A DNA stretch of 64,000 bases from Lachnospiraceae bacterium. Lineage in GTDB: Bacteria; Bacillota; Clostridia; Lachnospirales; Lachnospiraceae. Each line of letters starts with the position of its first letter. The stretch's first letter is position 1. The stretch is taken from NCBI GenBank assembly GCA_003979345.1, contig RYVZ01000017.1, positions 1 through 64,000 of the forward strand. The letters run 5' to 3'. The notes beneath the pieces are model-generated. The model was not told where the DNA came from. It saw only the letters and a program-made list of their open reading frames with translations, and did not search any database. Position numbers and translations under genes: made by a program. Below, piece by piece: positions 33,787 through 42,836 of this stretch.

Positions 33787-35496
33787 ATGGAAACAAAAAA
33801 AAGTGATAGCAGAGTGGGATTTTTTCACTCATTAAAATTTAAGATCATGGTGCTTGCGGAGGTGTTTGTCATAATTGCGGTCGCAGGATGTATCGTGATC
33901 GCACTGCCGAAAAGCTCCGGGCTGATCAGGGAGCAGGCGCGCAGTTCCATGCTATCGCTGACGAAGGCGTCTGCAAGAACATTGGAATATGAGATTTCCG
34001 ATGCGGGAGGAGAGATGCCGGCTGAGATGCTTGCCGGTGTGCTTGCAGATTCAAAACTGGATGGTGTCAGCAGTTCGTATTCTTACCTTGTGGCGCGAGA
34101 CAGCACCATGCTCTATCATCCGACACCGGAAAAGATCGGGCAGCCTGTTGAGAATGCGGCTGTCAAACAGATCCTTGCAGAGTTAGACAGGGGGGTCGTG
34201 CCTCAGCCGGACGTTATTACATACAATTTTAAGGGTGTTATGAAATATGCGGCGTTTGTTGTTCTGGACAATCAGTCCATTCTGGTCATGACGGCGGATG
34301 AAGACGATGTCCTTCGCGGCGTATCGGAAGTCAGAGTATGGCTGATCGGCAGCGGCGCGGTCTTAGTTGTGATCGGTATTGTATTGAGTCTGGCGGCAGT
34401 CGGATATATGCTGAGGGCGCTTGGTCTGATCACGGGCATTATACGGGATACCAGTGAGTTTAACTTTACAAAGAACCCGGCGAGTGCCAAAATCGTAAAG
34501 AAAAAAGATGAAATCGGTCTGATGGGACGTGCGATCCGTGACATGCGTGCGAACCTGCGTACGATGGTTGGCGATATTGAAGGCGTGAGCGTACAGATCA
34601 CGAGTAATGTGAACGAGGTGAAGGCGATCTCCGCCGAGATCAACAGTAAATGCACCGATAATTCTGCGACGACACAGCAGCTTGCGGCAGGCATGCAGGA
34701 GACGGCAGCGACGACCGAGACCATCAATGGCAACATCGGTCATATGAAAAAAGAGGCTGAGCAGATCAAAAGTCTTGCCACGGAAGGGGAACGTCTTGCC
34801 AGCGAGGTAAAACAGCGCGCAGAGGGCTTGAAACAGACGACGACGGAAGCGACAGACAGAACCGCAAAAATGTATCAGAGTATCAGCGAGAAGACGGAAC
34901 AGGCGATCGAGGGGTCTAAGGCCGTTGAGAAGATTAACGAACTGACGAATGCGATCATGGCGATCTCGTCCCAGACGAGCCTGCTTGCACTCAATGCATC
35001 CATTGAGGCAGCGAGAGCGGGAGAAGCGGGCAAGGGCTTTGCCGTGGTTGCTACGGAGATCGGTTCTCTTGCCAGCCAGACGTCTGAGACGGTCGGAAGT
35101 ATCAATACCATTGTTGCGGATGTGAATCATGCAGTTTCCACGCTGGCAGAGGCCCTGCGGGATACCGTAGAATTCCTTGATAAAGTCGTATTAAAAGATT
35201 ATGAGCAGTTTGCGGAGGTCGGAGATCATTATTATACCGATTCCGAGGGATATTCCTCAGGCATGTCGACGATCGAAGAATCCGTGATCAAGCTGACAGA
35301 TACGATTGCCGAGATCGCGGGAGCGCTTGACGGCATCAACTCGACTGTCAACGAGTCTACGATCGGAGTAACCGATATTGCAGATAAAACAACAAATGTT
35401 GTGGAACAGACTGTTCAAAATAATGAGCTTGTAGAAAATTGCATTGAGACGGTTGAAAAGCTGAATGAGATTACGAAAATATTCCGAATTGACTGA
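33787..35496 (+). CDS. Methyl-accepting chemotaxis protein
   Basis: 569 aa from ATG 33787, ten bases after GGAGG. Membrane segment 1 at about residues 20-42, extracellular Cache-like sensor about 43-180 (YLVARDSTMLYHPTPEKIGQ), membrane segment 2 at about 184-206, HAMP-like region, then a long coiled-coil signalling domain whose hairpin tip is ISSQTSLLALNASIEAARAG near residue 395. The Cache-domain phrase resembles those binding small organic acids or amino acids. Followed by two GGDEF-type genes. Confidence 0.93.
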   Translation: METKKSDSRVGFFHSLKFKIMVLAEVFVIIAVAGCIVIALPKSSGLIREQARSSMLSLTKASARTLEYEISDAGGEMPAEMLAGVLADSKLDGVSSSYSYLVARDSTMLYHPTPEKIGQPVENAAVKQILAELDRGVVPQPDVITYNFKGVMKYAAFVVLDNQSILVMTADEDDVLRGVSEVRVWLIGSGAVLVVIGIVLSLAAVGYMLRALGLITGIIRDTSEFNFTKNPASAKIVKKKDEIGLMGRAIRDMRANLRTMVGDIEGVSVQITSNVNEVKAISAEINSKCTDNSATTQQLAAGMQETAATTETINGNIGHMKKEAEQIKSLATEGERLASEVKQRAEGLKQTTTEATDRTAKMYQSISEKTEQAIEGSKAVEKINELTNAIMAISSQTSLLALNASIEAARAGEAGKGFAVVATEIGSLASQTSETVGSINTIVADVNHAVSTLAEALRDTVEFLDKVVLKDYEQFAEVGDHYYTDSEGYSSGMSTIEESVIKLTDTIAEIAGALDGINSTVNESTIGVTDIADKTTNVVEQTVQNNELVENCIETVEKLNEITKIFRID

Positions 35497-35560
35497 CTTG
35501 CAGTTCAAGTCTAAAGTGGGGAGTTTTACGAGTTTACCGGAATGGAGATAAGAATTTACT

Positions 35561-36664
35561 ATGGGTGCAACGATTAAAAATTTTCTGAGGTCGCTCCGCA
35601 GAAAAATGAACGGTGACGAAATCATCGAAACGAAAACAAAAATGCGCGTTTTGGTGGTCATTGTGATGGCAGTGCATCTGCTTTACATGCAGTTGTTTAC
35701 GATGTGCGCGGTATTTCCGCTTGTCATGTATAATCTCGTCGTACTTTCGCTATATATTCTGCTTCTTCTTGCAGTGAGATCGGAGCAGAGTACACTCGTT
35801 TATTCACTCACATTTGTGGAACTGGTGTTCAACGCGATTTTAAGCACGATTATGATCGGATGGGACAGCGGGTTTTTCCTCTGTATCATTTGTGTCGTTC
35901 CAATCAGCTTTTATCTGGCGTTTTCAGCTATGAAGTCCAAGCAGAGAATACTGCTGCCGTTGATGATCACGCTGGTTACGTATGTTTTATATGTGCTTTT
36001 ATACAGATATGCACTGGCGCACAAACCGCTGATTCCGGTCGATGAGGATCACATTCCTGTTTTGTTTATGGCGAATACGTTCGTTGTTTTTTTCCTGATC
36101 GGTGTTGTCTCATTCAATTTTATTATTGAGATGCTGGATTCCACGAATGCATTGCTCAAAAAAAACGAGAATCTGGGGCATGCAGCGCATGTAGACCCGT
36201 TGACGGGACTCTTAAACCGCAGAGGAATGGAGAAGCATCTGGAGGAGGCACTGAACATGGCGAAACTGAAAGGTTCCCTGTTCAGTGTCATTATGGGAGA
36301 TATTGATAATTTTAAGCGGATCAATGATACGTACAGTCATGAATGCGGGGATCGTGCGCTGATCCATGTTGCAGATATCATGAAAGGTGCGATCCGGGCG
36401 GGAGATGTGGTGTGCCGCTGGGGCGGTGAGGAGTTTCTGATCCTTGTGCAGGGAAACGGGGATATCGCCCGTATGATCGGCGAACGCATCCGCCAGACGA
36501 TCGAGAATCATTCTTTTGTGTATAAGGAAGACGAGATCCGTTTTACAATGACTTTTGGTGTATCCGCATATGTGCCGGGGTTTGCGATGAACACGATCAT
36601 TAAGCAGGCGGATGATAAGCTTTATGAAGGAAAGACGAGCGGCAAGAATAAGGTAGTTCTATAG
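35561..36664 (+). CDS. Membrane-bound diguanylate cyclase
   Basis: 367 aa. Six membrane helices between about residues 28 and 195 form a sensor of MASE-like type. The GGDEF domain starts at DPLTGLLNRRGM near residue 210; the active site is GGEEF near 288, and RAGD five residues before it is a canonical RxxD inhibitory site. It should make c-di-GMP from GTP and be product-inhibited. The gene starts 64 bases after the chemoreceptor. Confidence 0.92.
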   Translation: MGATIKNFLRSLRRKMNGDEIIETKTKMRVLVVIVMAVHLLYMQLFTMCAVFPLVMYNLVVLSLYILLLLAVRSEQSTLVYSLTFVELVFNAILSTIMIGWDSGFFLCIICVVPISFYLAFSAMKSKQRILLPLMITLVTYVLYVLLYRYALAHKPLIPVDEDHIPVLFMANTFVVFFLIGVVSFNFIIEMLDSTNALLKKNENLGHAAHVDPLTGLLNRRGMEKHLEEALNMAKLKGSLFSVIMGDIDNFKRINDTYSHECGDRALIHVADIMKGAIRAGDVVCRWGGEEFLILVQGNGDIARMIGERIRQTIENHSFVYKEDEIRFTMTFGVSAYVPGFAMNTIIKQADDKLYEGKTSGKNKVVL

Positions 36665-36693
36665 TAGATATCACACAAAGTTCAGGAGGCGTT

Positions 36694-37638
36694 GTGCGGA
36701 ATATGGAATATCACAATCTTTCTTTTGACAAAAGAATCAGTGAAAATATCAAAAATTACAGCTTACACAAGCTTTATGATCTGGAACGGATAAAGGAGTA
36801 TCTGGCGCGCCTCTCGGCACTATGCGGTGCTGAATATCTTTTGACGGACCGGCATGGCGCCATTGCAGTGCGTTCGGAGGGATTTAGAGGGGAAGTTCCC
36901 GATGTTGCAGCATGTCCCGGAATGAAGATCCGTGTAGCGGATCGTACCATAGCACATCTGTATGTGCAGGCGCAGGATGGTGCGCATCATGCAAAGGAGC
37001 AGACAGAGCAGCTTTTTGAGATGACCGCATCCCTCTTTTCGGCATATGGGCAGGAATGTTATCTGCATAAAGAGTTGGATGAATACAGCAATGAGTTGGA
37101 GCGCCGGCTCGAAAAAGAGAAATACCTCGTCACACACGGCGACGAAGAGGATGTTCTAACGGGGACGCTTAACAGATCCTATTTTGATAACCGCAGACAG
37201 ACCATTGACCGTTCCGAGGTCGTGCCGGTGGCGGAAATCTGTATCAATATCAATGACTGGAAATACGCGTATGACCATTTTGGCAATGAAGAGAGCGACA
37301 GACTGATCCGTGTGATCGCCGAAATGATCAGGCGCAATGCAAAAGAAGAATATGTGATCGGCAGAACGGATGGGGATGTGTTTACGGTACTGATTCCTAT
37401 GGCAGAGCCGGGAGAGGCGAAAGATTACTGCGAACGGATATCAAAAGAATGTATGGAGTACGAGGATGCCAAGCTTTCTCCGTCAGTCGCATATGGGATC
37501 GTGACGAAGTACAATGTGGAGCAGAAGCTTGATGAGCTTTATTCCGACGCCGAATATGAGATGTTTGACTTGAAATATCAGATCAAGAATGCCCCGGGTT
37601 ATCAGGAACGCTTACGGCGTGCTTTAGACGGGCAATAA
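36694..37638 (+). CDS. Degenerate GGDEF-domain protein
   Basis: 314 aa from GTG 36694, four bases after AGGAGG; an ATG at 36703 is also possible. The N-terminal 120 residues look like a small sensor (LSALCGAEYLLTDRHGAIAV) containing several Cys. A GGDEF-like fold follows (DVLTGTLNRSYFDNR) but the signature is DGDVF, lacking the catalytic Glu/Phe pattern, so it is unlikely to be a cyclase. It may bind GTP or c-di-GMP or act as a regulator of the upstream cyclase. Confidence 0.82.
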   Translation: MRNMEYHNLSFDKRISENIKNYSLHKLYDLERIKEYLARLSALCGAEYLLTDRHGAIAVRSEGFRGEVPDVAACPGMKIRVADRTIAHLYVQAQDGAHHAKEQTEQLFEMTASLFSAYGQECYLHKELDEYSNELERRLEKEKYLVTHGDEEDVLTGTLNRSYFDNRRQTIDRSEVVPVAEICININDWKYAYDHFGNEESDRLIRVIAEMIRRNAKEEYVIGRTDGDVFTVLIPMAEPGEAKDYCERISKECMEYEDAKLSPSVAYGIVTKYNVEQKLDELYSDAEYEMFDLKYQIKNAPGYQERLRRALDGQ

Positions 37639-37704
37639 AATAACGCAGACAAACGGGAGAGAGGGCTTAGGAAACGATCATCGGATCAGTATTTCCTTAG
37701 AAAG

Positions 37705-37757
37705 ATACGGCTTCAGAAGCAGACGTGTTGCGCGCGCTTTGAAGCTGTATTTTTTTG
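37705..37757 (+). terminator. Terminator of the chemoreceptor-GGDEF operon
   Basis: ATACGGCTTC and GAAGCTGTAT pair (with further pairing inside), followed by seven T. It lies about 65 bases after the last stop. Confidence 0.75.
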
Positions 37758-37883
37758 TCCCGGCTTCTATTTATAAAGAAAGTATGAAATATACTTTTTA
37801 TGGAAAAAATAAGAAAACAAGAAAAAACAAAAGAAAACAAGAGAAAATAAGAGCATATAGTGTGCTATTTGCTATTTTAGCGC

Positions 37884-37912
37884 TTGCAAACACAATGTAA
37901 AAAACATATTAT
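37884..37912 (+). promoter_or_regulatory. groESL promoter
   Basis: TTGCAA at 37884-37889, 17 bases, TATTAT at 37907-37912, directly upstream of the CIRCE operator. Confidence 0.75.
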
Positions 37913-37923
37913 AAGCATTAGTT

Positions 37924-37950
37924 TTAGCACTCAAATGCAAAGAGTGCTAA
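37924..37950 (+). promoter_or_regulatory. CIRCE operator of groESL
   Basis: TTAGCACTC, nine bases, GAGTGCTAA: a perfect match to the HrcA-binding consensus, placed just after the -10 box. Confidence 0.97.
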
Positions 37951-37984
37951 CAAATAAAATCATTCGACATAAGGAGGCTTTATC

Positions 37985-38272
37985 ATGAAATTAGTACCGT
38001 TGGGCGACAGAGTCGTACTGAAGCAGTTGGTTGCAGAAGAGACAACAAAGTCCGGTATCGTGCTGCCGGGCCAGAATAAGGAAAAGCCGCAGCAGGCGGA
38101 AGTTCTCGCAGTCGGACCGGGAGGAATGGTTGACGGCAAAGAAGTGAAGATGGAAGTCAAGGTTGGCGATCAGGTCATTTATTCCAAGTATTCCGGAACA
38201 GAGGTCAAGATCGAGGACGACGAGTACATCATTGTAAAGCAGAGCGATATTCTTGCAGTGATCGAGGCGTAA
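37985..38272 (+). CDS. groES: Co-chaperonin GroES
   Basis: 95 aa, ATG 37985 with AAGGAGG upstream. Complete family pattern: PLGDRVVLKQ, mobile loop SGIVLPG, VGDQVIYSKYSGTEV and final DILAVIEA. It caps the GroEL ring. The gap to groEL is about 200 bases, longer than usual for the pair, and contains no gene or clear terminator. Confidence 0.98.
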   Translation: MKLVPLGDRVVLKQLVAEETTKSGIVLPGQNKEKPQQAEVLAVGPGGMVDGKEVKMEVKVGDQVIYSKYSGTEVKIEDDEYIIVKQSDILAVIEA

Positions 38273-38475
38273 ACGGTCCGGAAGCATGTGTACGCAGGCA
38301 GTCTGGAGATGCGATTGAGGCGAAAGAGCCTGGGAAGCATCATCCATGCATAAATGGCTTGGTAATCAGCGGCAGGGCAATGACAGAACGGTCAGACTTA
38401 AAATAGCGGGTGCAGAGGGCGGTCTGCTCCGGACATCCGTGCATAGAATCAATAGATCAGGAGGAAAAGACGATC

Positions 38476-40101
38476 ATGGCAAAAGAGATCAAATACGGCG
38501 CAGAGGCGCGCAAAGCATTAGAGAGCGGTGTCAATCAGCTTGCGGATACCGTAAGAGTGACGTTAGGACCGAAAGGAAGAAACGTAGTACTGGATAAGTC
38601 CTACGGCGCTCCGCTTATTACAAACGACGGTGTGACGATCGCAAAAGAGATCGAGTTAGAGGATGCGTTTGAGAACATGGGCGCACAGCTCGTAAAAGAA
38701 GTGGCAACAAAGACAAACGATGTTGCGGGCGACGGTACGACGACGGCAACCGTGCTCGCACAGGCAATGGTGAATGCCGGGATCAAGAATCTGGCAGCAG
38801 GCGCGAACCCGATCATCTTGAGAAAAGGTATGAAAAAGGCAACCGACTGCGCAGTCGATGCGATCGCAAAGATGAGCTCTAAAGTAAACGGCAAGGAGCA
38901 TATCGCGCGCGTGGCTGCGATCTCCGCAGGCGACGAGACCGTCGGCAATATGGTTGCAGACGCGATGGAGAAAGTATCCAATGACGGCGTGATTACGATC
39001 GAGGAGAGCAAGACGATGAAGACCGAGCTCGACCTTGTGGAAGGTATGCAGTTTGACCGCGGCTATATTTCGGCTTATATGGCGACCGATATGGATAAGA
39101 TGGAGGCGGTTCTTGACAATCCGTATATTTTGATCACGGATAAGAAGATTTCCAATATTCAGGAGATCCTTCCGCTCTTGGAGCAGATCGTACAGTCCGG
39201 CGCGAAGCTTCTGATCATTGCAGAGGATGTGGAGGGCGAGGCACTGACGACGCTCATCGTCAACAAGCTGCGCGGTACGTTCAATGTCGTCGCAGTCAAG
39301 GCGCCCGGCTATGGTGACAGAAGAAAGGCAATGCTCGAGGATATCGCGATCTTAACGGGCGGAACCGTGATCAGCTCCGACTTGGGCTTAGAGTTAAAAG
39401 ATGCGACGATGGATCAGCTCGGCCATGCGAAGTCCGTTAAAGTGCAGAAAGAGAATACGATTATTGTGGATGGCGAAGGCGATAAAGCGGCGATTCAGTC
39501 CCGCATCACGCAGATCAAGAATCAGATTGACGAGACGACTTCCGACTTCGACAGAGAGAAGCTTCAGGAGAGACTTGCGAAGATGGCAGGCGGCGTAGCG
39601 GTCATCCGTGTCGGCGCGGCAACGGAGACCGAGATGAAAGAAGCAAAACTCCGCATGGAGGATGCGCTCGCAGCTACGAGGGCGGCTGTGGAAGAAGGTA
39701 TCATCTGCGGCGGCGGCTCTGCTTATATTCACGCGGCAAAAGAGGTTGCGAAGCTTGCAAAAGAGCTTTCCGGCGATGAGAAGACCGGTGCGGAAATCAT
39801 CTTAAAGGCACTGGAAGCGCCGATGTATCACATTGCGGCAAATGCAGGTCTGGAAGGCAGCGTCATTATCAATAAAGTTAGCGAATCCGAGGTCGGCGTC
39901 GGCTTTGACGTTCTCAAAGAGGAGTATGTGGATATGGTTGCAGACGGGATCCTCGATCCTGCCAAGGTAACGAGAAGCGCATTGCAGAATGCATGCTCCG
40001 TTGCCAGCACGCTTTTGACGACCGAATCCGTTGTGGCAAATATCAAGGAGGAAACACCGGCAATGCCTGCAGGAGCAGGCGGCATGGGCGGTATGATGTA
40101 A
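38476..40101 (+). CDS. groEL: Chaperonin GroEL
   Basis: 541 aa from ATG 38476 (MAKEIKYGAEARKAL) with AGGAGG upstream. Nucleotide-binding GDGTTTATVLAQ, VTLGPKGRNVVLD and the C-terminal GGMGGMM tail are present. ATP-driven folding chamber with GroES; HrcA-controlled through the CIRCE in front of groES. Confidence 0.98.
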   Translation: MAKEIKYGAEARKALESGVNQLADTVRVTLGPKGRNVVLDKSYGAPLITNDGVTIAKEIELEDAFENMGAQLVKEVATKTNDVAGDGTTTATVLAQAMVNAGIKNLAAGANPIILRKGMKKATDCAVDAIAKMSSKVNGKEHIARVAAISAGDETVGNMVADAMEKVSNDGVITIEESKTMKTELDLVEGMQFDRGYISAYMATDMDKMEAVLDNPYILITDKKISNIQEILPLLEQIVQSGAKLLIIAEDVEGEALTTLIVNKLRGTFNVVAVKAPGYGDRRKAMLEDIAILTGGTVISSDLGLELKDATMDQLGHAKSVKVQKENTIIVDGEGDKAAIQSRITQIKNQIDETTSDFDREKLQERLAKMAGGVAVIRVGAATETEMKEAKLRMEDALAATRAAVEEGIICGGGSAYIHAAKEVAKLAKELSGDEKTGAEIILKALEAPMYHIAANAGLEGSVIINKVSESEVGVGFDVLKEEYVDMVADGILDPAKVTRSALQNACSVASTLLTTESVVANIKEETPAMPAGAGGMGGMM

Positions 40102-40121
40102 GATAAGTCCGGCTATTGAAG

Positions 40122-40163
40122 CAGCCAGTCTTATGCAGAAACAGGCATAGACTGGCTGTTTTT
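40122..40163 (+). terminator. Terminator of groESL
   Basis: CAGCCAGTCTTATGC and GCATAGACTGGCTG form a long stem, followed by five T. Confidence 0.9.
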
Positions 40164-40348
40164 GTCTTAACTTCTGCATCATCCGCCGTTGTCACTGGAG
40201 ATACGAACGTTGATGACGTATGTAGAAAAATCGAAGCCATGAGCGTCTGATCATTCTTTGTATAAAAAGGAGTGGATCGGATGTCCTGCCGTTCTTTTTT
40301 TGTCCAATATAGACAAAATCAAAAAACTCTTTTTGGTGATTATAGAAA

Positions 40349-40377
40349 TTGATGTGTGTCAGCAATGGTGTTATAAT
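40349..40377 (+). promoter_or_regulatory. Promoter of the starch-binding lipoprotein gene
   Basis: TTGATG at 40349-40354, 17 bases, TATAAT at 40372-40377. Operator 1 begins one base after the -10 box. Confidence 0.8.
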
Positions 40378-40378
40378 G

Positions 40379-40396
40379 TGCTTAACTGGTTAAGCA
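40379..40396 (+). promoter_or_regulatory. LacI-family operator 1
   Basis: TGCTTAACTGGTTAAGCA, a palindrome apart from its centre, of the TTAAC/GTTAA type bound by MalR-like LacI proteins. It covers the transcription start. Confidence 0.8.
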
Positions 40397-40425
40397 AACG
40401 ATGGCATCATATTTTTTTACCCATG

Positions 40426-40443
40426 TGCTTAACTGGTTAAGCA
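40426..40443 (+). promoter_or_regulatory. LacI-family operator 2
   Basis: An identical copy of operator 1, 47 bases downstream in the leader. Two operators suggest a looped or cooperative repressor complex. Confidence 0.8.
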
Positions 40444-40512
40444 AACAGAAAACGGGAGGAAAATGTATGCAGTCCGTCACAGGCGGCTGCGGGATGCAGG
40501 AGGGAAAAGACG

Positions 40513-41709
40513 ATGAAAAAACGAAACATGAAATGGAAGGCAGCTGCACTTTTGACCTGTCTCTTTGTTCTGGCAGGATGCGGAAAAGATGCCGAAAAAA
40601 CGGACGGCGCGCAGAATGATGTGGGAAATACCCAGAATGAGCAGGATACGCAGCAGGGAAATCAGGACACAGATCAAAATGACGGGCAGGACGGTGAGAC
40701 GGGGACATTTACCGTGACGTTCTATGACAACGACGGCACGACCGTGTTATCGACGCAGGACGTGGCAAGCGGGGAGACGGCGGAGGAATATACACCGGAG
40801 AAGGACGGTCAGCTTTTTATGGGATGGTTTGGAACCCCTTCTCACACGCATGAGTTTGATTTTTCAACGCCGATCACGGCGGATACCAGCGTATTTGCGG
40901 GATTTATGGAAAATGTCGAAGATACGAGAACCTTTGCAATCGTGGGAAGCGGTACGAGCCCGCTGATGGCGTCGTCAAGCTGGGGAAAAGTCATTAACGA
41001 CGAGCATTATATGACCAAGAGCGAGGACGGGAATGTCTACACGATCACGCTTGACTTATGTGAGGGCGACGAATTCCAGTTTGCGATCGATACTTCATGG
41101 TGCAATCAGAGAGGCGGCGGTTATCTGACCACGACCGAGCTTGACGGTACAGCCTATTTCACCGTATCGGGCGGACTTTCCGACAGCACGTTAAAGTCTA
41201 ATATCAAATGTGCAGTATCGGGAAATTATACATTTACACTGTATACGTATCCGGGTGCGGATGTCTATGACACCGAGGCAAGCACTTATTCCGAGGAAAC
41301 AAAAGAAAATTACAATTCCAACCCTTACGACCGTATCGAGTGGACTTATAACGGTGAGATGGCAGGTGAGATTCAGGAGTCCGTGACGACTTACTACATC
41401 AAGGGTGCCGTGATCACGAACTGGGAAGACCGCTATGACGAAATGTATGAATTCAAAGAAGAAAACGGGATCCACACGCTGACGATCGACTTAGAAGAGG
41501 GGGATGAGTTCCTGCTCACAACGCTTGTCACGGTCGGCGATACTTCCGGTGTCGGAAATGAGTATGTACGATACACGAATATCACGGATGAAGCGTCGCT
41601 TGCGCTTGTAGACAGTACGGCAAATGCGAATATCATCGTGAAGCAGTCGGGTTCCTATACCCTGACTTACGATCCGGCGTCTACGGTACTGACCGTTGTG
41701 CTGAACTAA
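40513..41709 (+). CDS. Starch-binding-type surface lipoprotein
   Basis: 398 aa. Lipobox LAGC at Cys22, then an acidic Gln/Asp/Asn-rich spacer. Residues about 64-132 are an InlB-type B repeat (VTFYDNDGTTVLSTQ ... GWFGTPSHTHEFDFSTPI). Two further beta domains follow, each with a FAIVG or YYIKGAVITNW entry and TITLDLCEGDEFQFAID or TLTIDLEEGDEFLLTT, similar in style to SusE/SusF-like starch-binding modules. It probably captures starch or maltodextrin at the cell surface. Controlled by the two operators upstream. Confidence 0.78.
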   Translation: MKKRNMKWKAAALLTCLFVLAGCGKDAEKTDGAQNDVGNTQNEQDTQQGNQDTDQNDGQDGETGTFTVTFYDNDGTTVLSTQDVASGETAEEYTPEKDGQLFMGWFGTPSHTHEFDFSTPITADTSVFAGFMENVEDTRTFAIVGSGTSPLMASSSWGKVINDEHYMTKSEDGNVYTITLDLCEGDEFQFAIDTSWCNQRGGGYLTTTELDGTAYFTVSGGLSDSTLKSNIKCAVSGNYTFTLYTYPGADVYDTEASTYSEETKENYNSNPYDRIEWTYNGEMAGEIQESVTTYYIKGAVITNWEDRYDEMYEFKEENGIHTLTIDLEEGDEFLLTTLVTVGDTSGVGNEYVRYTNITDEASLALVDSTANANIIVKQSGSYTLTYDPASTVLTVVLN

Positions 41710-41843
41710 GAAAGCGCTGATTAAATCGAATCACCGTTTCCTCAGTGTTGCAGCGGATGCAAAAGAGTCTGCGCATCGCACAAACTCTTTCGAAGGATCA
41801 GCAGGCGGAGGATTGTTCCGGGATGAGAAGCCTTCCAAATGTT

Positions 41844-41930
41844 CCAAAAGGACTTCCGCCTTCGGCAGAAGCCAAAAGGACTTCCGCCTTCGGCAGAAGC
41901 CAAAAGGACTTCCGCCTTCGGCGGAAGTCC
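41844..41930. repeat. 28-bp tandem repeat of terminator hairpins after lacI
   Basis: Units start at 41844, 41872 and 41900. Each contains GGACTTCCGCC then TTC then an arm; in the third the arm is a perfect complement, in the first two it has one mismatch and the flank has changed. The array abuts the stop codon of the minus-strand lacI gene. Confidence 0.9.
41902..41930 (-). terminator. Terminator of the LacI-family gene
   Basis: On the minus strand GGACTTCCGCC, loop GAA, GGCGGAAGTCC, then TTTT. Two weaker copies follow in the tandem array. Confidence 0.75.
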
Positions 41931-42718
41931 TATACAAATACAACATGGTCGCGGTCCGGAACACGGTTTAAGGCGAGCTCCATACAGGAATATAATTGTT
42001 CCATTTTTAAGTGAAGATCGCAGGGCAGGCAAAATGCCGCGCTTCCGGTCAGGGAGCGGAGGCTCGCCTGATGATAACAGAGATTGCCGTCCGGCAGCGC
42101 CATTTCATCCGCAGCGAAGCAGACATGCGGAAACGTGTCGAGGACCAGAGTGCGGATCGCACGGTTATTTGGCTCAAGACAGATGTAAGTATAGTTGTCT
42201 GTGCCAAAATGCGCATCAGCCTGAGCTTTCAGAAGCTGATAATCCGTGCAGATCTGGAAAAAGATCTGAAACGGCGTATCTGTCAGAAGATCTAATCCGA
42301 TCAGGGGGATGAAATTTTTGTCGCCGATCTCACTGAAGAAATCAGCGGTATCATCAAAGCATATAATGGCGTCGGCATAATCGATCTTAACGCGTTCTTC
42401 ATGATTCACGATCAAAAGATGATATTCATGTTCTTTTAATACATCGCTGAGCGCCTCGATCATGGAGAGCTGTTCGCACCGCTTATAGAGAAGTTCTTCG
42501 CGGCGCAGATATAGTGCGACATGGAACGTTTTATTTGTCGCAAGCGATTTTGCAGAAGGGTTCGGGCTGTAACCGAGAAGATTCACAATCTGGAGGACTT
42601 TTTTCTTTGTTTCCTCACTGATGCGCTGATCTTCACGGTTGTTGATTACATAGGATACGGTAGCCGCTGATACGCCTGCCATTTTTGCAATGTCTCGAAT
42701 GGTATATTTTGTATGCAT
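41930..42718 (-). CDS. LacI-family regulator of the maltodextrin locus
   Basis: 262 aa, shorter than the usual 330 or so. N-terminal helix-turn-helix TIRDIAKMAGVSAATVSYVIN with the hinge NPSAKSLATNKT. The effector-binding part is diverged and abbreviated. It lies between the starch-binding lipoprotein and the amylase and most likely binds the two palindromes at 40379 and 40426. A consensus promoter places transcription start at or next to this ATG, suggesting a leaderless mRNA. Terminator repeats follow the stop directly. Confidence 0.85.
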   Translation of the reverse strand: MHTKYTIRDIAKMAGVSAATVSYVINNREDQRISEETKKKVLQIVNLLGYSPNPSAKSLATNKTFHVALYLRREELLYKRCEQLSMIEALSDVLKEHEYHLLIVNHEERVKIDYADAIICFDDTADFFSEIGDKNFIPLIGLDLLTDTPFQIFFQICTDYQLLKAQADAHFGTDNYTYICLEPNNRAIRTLVLDTFPHVCFAADEMALPDGNLCYHQASLRSLTGSAAFCLPCDLHLKMEQLYSCMELALNRVPDRDHVVFV

Positions 42719-42724
42719 AGTTTC

Positions 42725-42753
42725 ATTATGTACTGCAAAAGAATTTTTGTCAA
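42725..42753 (-). promoter_or_regulatory. Promoter of the LacI-family gene
   Basis: On the minus strand TTGACA (42748-42753), 17 bases, CATAAT (42725-42730). The ATG follows the -10 box after only six bases. Confidence 0.75.
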
Positions 42754-42836
42754 TTTTAATATCAAAGAAGTTTTCATGATAATGCTGTCAGGGGCGTTTT
42801 GCGGCTGCCCAAGTAAGTTTACGAAGAGAGAGGAGC

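Noticed and set aside
34363..35130. 255-codon minus-strand open frame
   Set aside because: Antisense to the chemoreceptor signalling domain; no start signals.
41711..41726. AGCGCTGATTAAATC-like sequence resembling 53422-53436
   Set aside because: The similarity is short and does not extend, so a dispersed repeat is not supported.
41844..41930. Possible CRISPR array
   Set aside because: The 28-bp units are head to tail without unique spacers and form terminator hairpins.
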